DNA of 64,000 nt from JBBQXK01 sp052387255. GTDB taxonomy: Bacteria > Pseudomonadota > Alphaproteobacteria > Rhodobacterales > Rhodobacteraceae. The notes beneath the pieces were generated by a model. It did no database searches. It was not told where the DNA came from and saw only the letters and a program-made list of their open reading frames with translations. This document shows, in pieces, positions 59,802 to 64,000 of the stretch. The translations under genes were made by a program, and so were the position numbers. Numbering within the stretch: the first letter of the stretch is position 1; every line of letters starts with the position of its first letter. The stretch spans positions 1 through 64,000 of the forward strand of contig JBQTJI010000036.1 of NCBI GenBank assembly GCA_052387255.1, written 5' to 3'.

Positions 59802-61130
59802 TCAAGAGCGGTAGTCGGCGTTGATGTCGATGTAGCGGTGCGTCAGGTCGCAGGTCCAGACGGTGCGGGCTGCGGTGCCAAGACCCAGATCGACGGCGAT
59901 GACCAGTTCGGGCTGCTTCATGTAGGCGGCAGCCGTCGCCTCGTCATAGCTGCTGGCGCGCGCGCCACCCTCTGCCACCAGGATGTCGCCGAAGCGGATC
60001 GTCAGGCGGTCGCGGTCGGCCTGCGCGCCCGACTTGCCGACGGCCATCACGACGCGGCCCCAGTTCGGGTCTTCGCCCGCGACGGCGGTCTTGACCAGCG
60101 GCGAGTTGGCGATGGCCATGGCCACGCGGTGCGCGTCGGGCGGGGAAGCGGCGCCGGTCACGCGCACCTCGATCAGTTTGGTGGCCCCCTCGCCGTCGCG
60201 CGCGACCTGCAGCGCCAGGTCGTGCATGACGCCCCTCAGCGCCGCGCCGAACGTGGCCAGGCCCCGCCCCCGCACCACCGGCCCGTGACCCGTCGCGCAC
60301 AGCAGGAGTGCGTCGGAGGTCGAGGTGTCGCTGTCCACGGTGATCGCGTTGAACGTGTCGTCGACCTGCGCCGACAGCACCTTTTGCAGCGACGGCGCGC
60401 TGATCCGGCCGTCGGTGAAGATGTAGACCAGCATCGTCGCCATGTCGGGCGCGATCATGCCCGAGCCCTTGGCGATGCCCGCGATATGGACCGGGCCGTT
60501 GGCGGTCTGCACCACGGCGGACGCCCCCTTGGGAAAGGTGTCGGTGGTCATGATCGCCTCGGCCGCCATGCCGATGGCCTCTTCGGTCAGGGCGGCGGTC
60601 AGGGCGGGCAGGGCGGCGGTGATGCGGTCGTGCGGCAGGGGTTCGCCGATGACACCGGTCGATGAGGTGAACACGCGCGCGGCGGGCAGGTTCAGGGCGG
60701 CGGCGGTCGCAGCACAGATCTCGGCCACCGAGCGGTCGCCCGCAGCACCTGTGAAGGCGTTGGAATTGCCCGAGTTCACGACGATCGCCGCTGCGGCATC
60801 TTCGGGGCCTTTCAGCGCCAGCTTGGCCTGACAGTCGCGCACGCACCCCGCGCGCGTCGAAGACCTGGTAAAGACCCCGGCCACCGTGGTGCCGGGGGCC
60901 AGGTGCACCAGCATCACGTCGCGCCGGTTCTTGTAGCGCACCCCCGCCGCGACGGCGGCAAAGGACGCGCCTGCGATGCGGGGCAGGGCGGGAAAGCCGC
61001 CGGCGGGGGCCAGGGGCGAGACGGGCTTGGCGGGCTTCGGCGCAGCAGCGACGGGCTTCAACGCAGCCTTTATCGCCTTCAGTTCCTTCTTCAGCGCCTT
61101 GGCGCGTGCCTTCCAGTCGGTTTTGCCCAT
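59802..61130 (-). CDS. argJ: Bifunctional ornithine acetyltransferase/N-acetylglutamate synthase
   Basis: A 442-residue ArgJ for the cyclic arginine pathway. It moves the acetyl group from N-acetylornithine to glutamate. The self-cleavage site is in KGSGMIAPDMATML, making T232 the nucleophile of the beta chain. A 40-residue Lys/Ala/Pro-rich N-terminal extension (GKTDWKARAKALKKELKAIK) precedes the normal ArgJ start around VSPLAPAGGFPALP; this is unusual and could be a real tail or an over-extended start, although no good internal ATG exists. It is 12 bp from the PPIase gene. Confidence 0.94.
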   Translation of the reverse strand: MGKTDWKARAKALKKELKAIKAALKPVAAAPKPAKPVSPLAPAGGFPALPRIAGASFAAVAAGVRYKNRRDVMLVHLAPGTTVAGVFTRSSTRAGCVRDCQAKLALKGPEDAAAAIVVNSGNSNAFTGAAGDRSVAEICAATAAALNLPAARVFTSSTGVIGEPLPHDRITAALPALTAALTEEAIGMAAEAIMTTDTFPKGASAVVQTANGPVHIAGIAKGSGMIAPDMATMLVYIFTDGRISAPSLQKVLSAQVDDTFNAITVDSDTSTSDALLLCATGHGPVVRGRGLATFGAALRGVMHDLALQVARDGEGATKLIEVRVTGAASPPDAHRVAMAIANSPLVKTAVAGEDPNWGRVVMAVGKSGAQADRDRLTIRFGDILVAEGGARASSYDEATAAAYMKQPELVIAVDLGLGTAARTVWTCDLTHRYIDINADYRS

Positions 61131-61142
61131 GCCCGTCCCCTG

Positions 61143-61991
61143 CTATTTCGGCAGCAGTGATGCGTCGCGCAGGGTGGCCGGGTCAATCCCCTCGCCGGGG
61201 CGGGTGACGGTGGCTGCGGCGACCAGGCCATCGACATGCGCCTTCACGGCGGCCTGCTCGATCTCGGCGGCCAGTTCCTCGCGCAGCGCGTCCAGCGGCG
61301 GGACCTCTGCCAGACGGGTCTCGTTCAGCTTGACCAGGTGCCAGCCGAACTGGGTCTGGATCGGTCCGGCCACCTCGCCGGGCATCATGGCGACCACGGC
61401 ATCCTCGAAGGGCTTGACCATCATGCCCGTGCCGAACCAGCCCAGCGATCCGCCGTTCGCCGCCGCGCCGTCCGACGAGTTCGCCTTGGCCAGTTCCGCG
61501 AAATCAGCCCCGCCGTCGATCTGGGCCTTCAGGTCCTTGGCCTTGTCCTCGGTGTCGACCAGGATGTGGCTCGCGTTCCATTCGGTCTTGGGGGCCGCAT
61601 CCTTGAACCGCGCGTCATAGGCCGCCTGCAGCGCCTGGTCCGTCACCGCCGCCGCGATCACCCCCTGCAGCGCCAGCCCCGACACCATGCCGCGCCGCTG
61701 GTTCTCGACCGACAGGAGGTCGTGTTTCGTCAGCTTGCCTTCCATCGCCTGTTCCAGCGCCACCTGCTGCACCAATTGGTCCAGGATGCCCTTGAACAGC
61801 ACGTCGTCGGGCAGCGACTGGTACTGCTCGGGCAGCCCCTCGCGCAGCACGATCATGTGGCCAAGGGTGATCGCCGTGCCGTTCACCGTCGCCACCACCG
61901 TGTCCGCCGTCATGTCCTGGGCCATCACCGGGACGGCCATCACCGGAACGGGCAGCGCCAGCAGGGCCGCAAGGGCCAAACGTTTCATCAT
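61143..61991 (-). CDS. Periplasmic parvulin-type peptidyl-prolyl isomerase
   Basis: A 282-residue protein with a signal peptide (MMKRLALAALLALPVPVMAV, cleavage near VMAQ), an N-terminal chaperone-like helical region, and a parvulin domain from about residue 140 (ASHILVDTEDKAKDLKAQI, GGSLGWFGTGMMVKPFEDAV, and GWHLVKLNE). It should help fold exported proteins. It is divergent from secA, a fitting neighbour because SecA sends its clients across the membrane. It begins the ppi-argJ-mutT run. Confidence 0.9.
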   Translation of the reverse strand: MMKRLALAALLALPVPVMAVPVMAQDMTADTVVATVNGTAITLGHMIVLREGLPEQYQSLPDDVLFKGILDQLVQQVALEQAMEGKLTKHDLLSVENQRRGMVSGLALQGVIAAAVTDQALQAAYDARFKDAAPKTEWNASHILVDTEDKAKDLKAQIDGGADFAELAKANSSDGAAANGGSLGWFGTGMMVKPFEDAVVAMMPGEVAGPIQTQFGWHLVKLNETRLAEVPPLDALREELAAEIEQAAVKAHVDGLVAAATVTRPGEGIDPATLRDASLLPK

Positions 61992-62209
61992 CTCTCTATC
62001 CTTTGATATGGCCCCGGGTCGGGCGTGGCCCCTGTGGTGCGTTGACTTAGTCAGGGCTGCCCCTTACATCCGCCTCGTCGCGTGAGACGGGGCAGAGCCT
62101 CTGCCTTTCCGGGGAACTTCTAGGGAAGCCGGTCGAGGCGGGCAAGGCCGCAAGCCACACGATCATGTCAGGAATGCTGGCATGAACGGGATGTCCCCGA
62201 GGAGAAAGC

Positions 62210-64000
62210 ATGCTGGGTCTGGGAACGCTTGCGAAGAAGGTGTTCGGCACGCCGAACGACCGCAAGGTCAAATCGGTGCGCCCCCTGGTCGCGGCGATCA
62301 ACGCGCTGGAACCACAGGTCCAGGCGCTGACCGACGAGGGCATCAAGGAACGCACCCAGGCCCTGTCGATGCGCGCGCAGGGCGGCGAAAGCCTTGATGC
62401 GCTGTTGCCCGAGGCCTTTGCCAACTGCCGCGAGGCGGCGCGCCGCGCGCTTGGCCTGCGCGCCTTCGACGTGCAGCTCAAGGGCGGCATCTTCCTGCAC
62501 CAGGGCAACATCAGCGAGATGAAGACGGGCGAGGGCAAGACCCTGATGGCGACGCTGCCTGCCTATCTGAACGCGCTTGCGGGCAAGGGCGTGCATATCG
62601 TCACGGTCAACGATTACCTGGCCAAGCGCGACGCGGAATGGATGGGCAAGGTCTATGCCGCACTCGGCCTGACCACCGGCGTCGTCTATCCTTACCAGCC
62701 CGACGCGGAAAAGAAGGCCGCCTACCGCGCCGACATCACCTATGCCACGAACAACGAACTGGGCTTCGACTATCTGCGCGACAACATGAAGGGGTCCATC
62801 GAAGAGATGAACCAGCGCGGGCATTTCTTTGCCATCGTGGACGAGGTCGACAGCATCCTGATCGACGAGGCGCGCACGCCGCTGATCATTTCGGGCCCCA
62901 GCCAGGACCGCAGCGAGTTGTACGTCAAGGCCAACGCCGTCATCCCTGAACTGACGCCCGAGCATTTCAAGCTGGACGAAAAGACCCGCAACGTCACCTA
63001 CACCGAAGACGGCAACGAGTTCATCGAGCGGCGGCTGGTCGAGGTCGGCCTTCTGCCCGAAGGGCAGTCGCTGTACGATCCCGAAAGCACCACGCTGGTC
63101 CACCACATCACCCAAGGCCTGCGCGCGCACAAGCTGTTCCACAAGGACCAGCAGTACATCGTGCGCGACGGCGAGGTGATGCTGATCGACGAGTTCACCG
63201 GCCGCATGATGCGCGGCCGCCGCCTGTCGGACGGGCTGCACCAGGCCATCGAGGCGAAAGAGGGCGTGCAGATCCAGCCCGAGAACGTGACGCTGGCATC
63301 GGTGACGTTCCAGAACTATTTTCGCCTGTATGACAAGCTGGCCGGCATGACCGGCACGGCAGCGACCGAGGCCGAGGAGTTCGCCGAAATCTACCGCCTG
63401 GGCGTCGTCGCGGTGCCGACGAACAAGCCAGTCATGCGCAAGGACGAACACGATCAGGTCTATCGCACCGGGCGCGAGAAATACGAGGGCATCGTCAAGG
63501 CCATCGAAGAGGCGCATGCCCTGGGCCAGCCGATGCTGGTCGGGACCACGTCCATCGAGAAGTCCGAGTTCCTGTCGGGCCTGCTCAAGAAGGCCGGGGT
63601 CACCCACAACGTCCTGAACGCCCGCCAGCACGAGCAAGAGGCACAGATCGTGGCCGACGCGGGCCGCTTTGGTGCCGTCACCATCGCCACCAACATGGCC
63701 GGTCGCGGCACCGACATCCAGCTGGGCGGCAACGTCGAGATGCTGGTGATGCAGGCCATCACCGCCGACCCCCACCTGCACCCCGACGAGGTGCGCGCCC
63801 GGATCGAGGCCGAACACGCCGAGGAAAAGGCCCGCGTCATCGCCGCCGGGGGGCTGTATGTGCTGGGCACCGAGCGCCATGAGTCCCGCCGCATCGACAA
63901 CCAGTTGCGCGGCCGCTCGGGCCGCCAGGGCGATCCGGGGCGGTCGTCGTTCTTCCTGTCGCTGGAGGATGACCTGATGCGCATCTTCGGGTCCGAACGG
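62210..64000 (+). CDS. secA: Preprotein translocase ATPase SecA, 5' part only
   Basis: The first 597 codons of SecA; the frame is still open at the window end, and the full protein should be about 900 residues. Walker A is in MKTGEGKTL (105-112), Walker B/DEAD motif in VDEVDSILIDEARTPL (about 208-223), and the NBD2 region includes TNMAGRGTDIQLGG and GRSGRQGDPGRSSF. GGAGAAAGC precedes the start. SecA drives Sec-dependent export through SecYEG. The start lies 218 bp from the divergent PPIase gene. Confidence 0.96.
   Translation, partial: MLGLGTLAKKVFGTPNDRKVKSVRPLVAAINALEPQVQALTDEGIKERTQALSMRAQGGESLDALLPEAFANCREAARRALGLRAFDVQLKGGIFLHQGNISEMKTGEGKTLMATLPAYLNALAGKGVHIVTVNDYLAKRDAEWMGKVYAALGLTTGVVYPYQPDAEKKAAYRADITYATNNELGFDYLRDNMKGSIEEMNQRGHFFAIVDEVDSILIDEARTPLIISGPSQDRSELYVKANAVIPELTPEHFKLDEKTRNVTYTEDGNEFIERRLVEVGLLPEGQSLYDPESTTLVHHITQGLRAHKLFHKDQQYIVRDGEVMLIDEFTGRMMRGRRLSDGLHQAIEAKEGVQIQPENVTLASVTFQNYFRLYDKLAGMTGTAATEAEEFAEIYRLGVVAVPTNKPVMRKDEHDQVYRTGREKYEGIVKAIEEAHALGQPMLVGTTSIEKSEFLSGLLKKAGVTHNVLNARQHEQEAQIVADAGRFGAVTIATNMAGRGTDIQLGGNVEMLVMQAITADPHLHPDEVRARIEAEHAEEKARVIAAGGLYVLGTERHESRRIDNQLRGRSGRQGDPGRSSFFLSLEDDLMRIFGSER

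Overview
The window looks like a high-GC alphaproteobacterial chromosome, most likely order Rhodobacterales (Rhodobacter/Paracoccus-like). This rests on a membrane-anchored CycM-type cytochrome c, lineage-typical proteins (FYDLN-acid, DUF1244, DUF2794, IalB), RTX/Hint proteins, and conserved gene neighbourhoods such as pgsA-moaD-moaE, rimP-nusA-ylxR-infB and secA/ppiase-argJ-mutT. No species can be named from sequence reading alone.

Bases 1-26800 are mostly ordinary chromosome. In order they hold: a class III aminotransferase (cut by the window edge) coupled to an APH-fold kinase; cpdB, nudC, an SRPBCC protein, pheA and cycM; a complete yejABEF peptide importer followed by a glycosyltransferase; a YcaQ-type DNA glycosylase, rlmN, an IalB protein and a Rhizobium-type asparaginase; DUF2794, cupin and P1-peptidase genes; pgsA-moaD-moaE and smpB; and a Hint protein, a DMT transporter, a GntR regulator and a YgjP-type metalloprotease.

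Bases 26855-41455 hold the main discovery. A tRNA-Ala(GGC) gene is followed by a 14.5-kb integrated element that ends in a second copy of the tRNA 3' half. The element is AT-richer than its flanks. It carries a tyrosine integrase, an AlpA-like regulator, a primase-helicase, a repeat-rich noncoding region that looks like a replication origin, and a leftward operon of five unknown genes plus a small terminase and a large terminase split into separate ATPase and nuclease genes. A rightward module holds three unknown genes, a UvrD-family helicase and two tiny genes behind an RBS-masking hairpin. I recognise no portal, capsid, tail or lysis gene. The best reading is a P4/PICI-like phage satellite (or a stripped prophage) that replicates and directs its own packaging but depends on a helper for particles.

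Bases 41500-64000 return to core chromosome: a VOC protein, DUF1244, N-formylglutamate amidohydrolase, pyk, rpmI-rplT, a phosphatase-like gene, a TetR/VOC divergent pair, pheS, the rimP-nusA-ylxR-infB operon, mutT, argJ, a parvulin PPIase and the first two thirds of secA. Three repeat-rich, apparently secreted proteins sit on the minus strand among these housekeeping genes; the largest contains an unusual 19-residue solenoid repeat.
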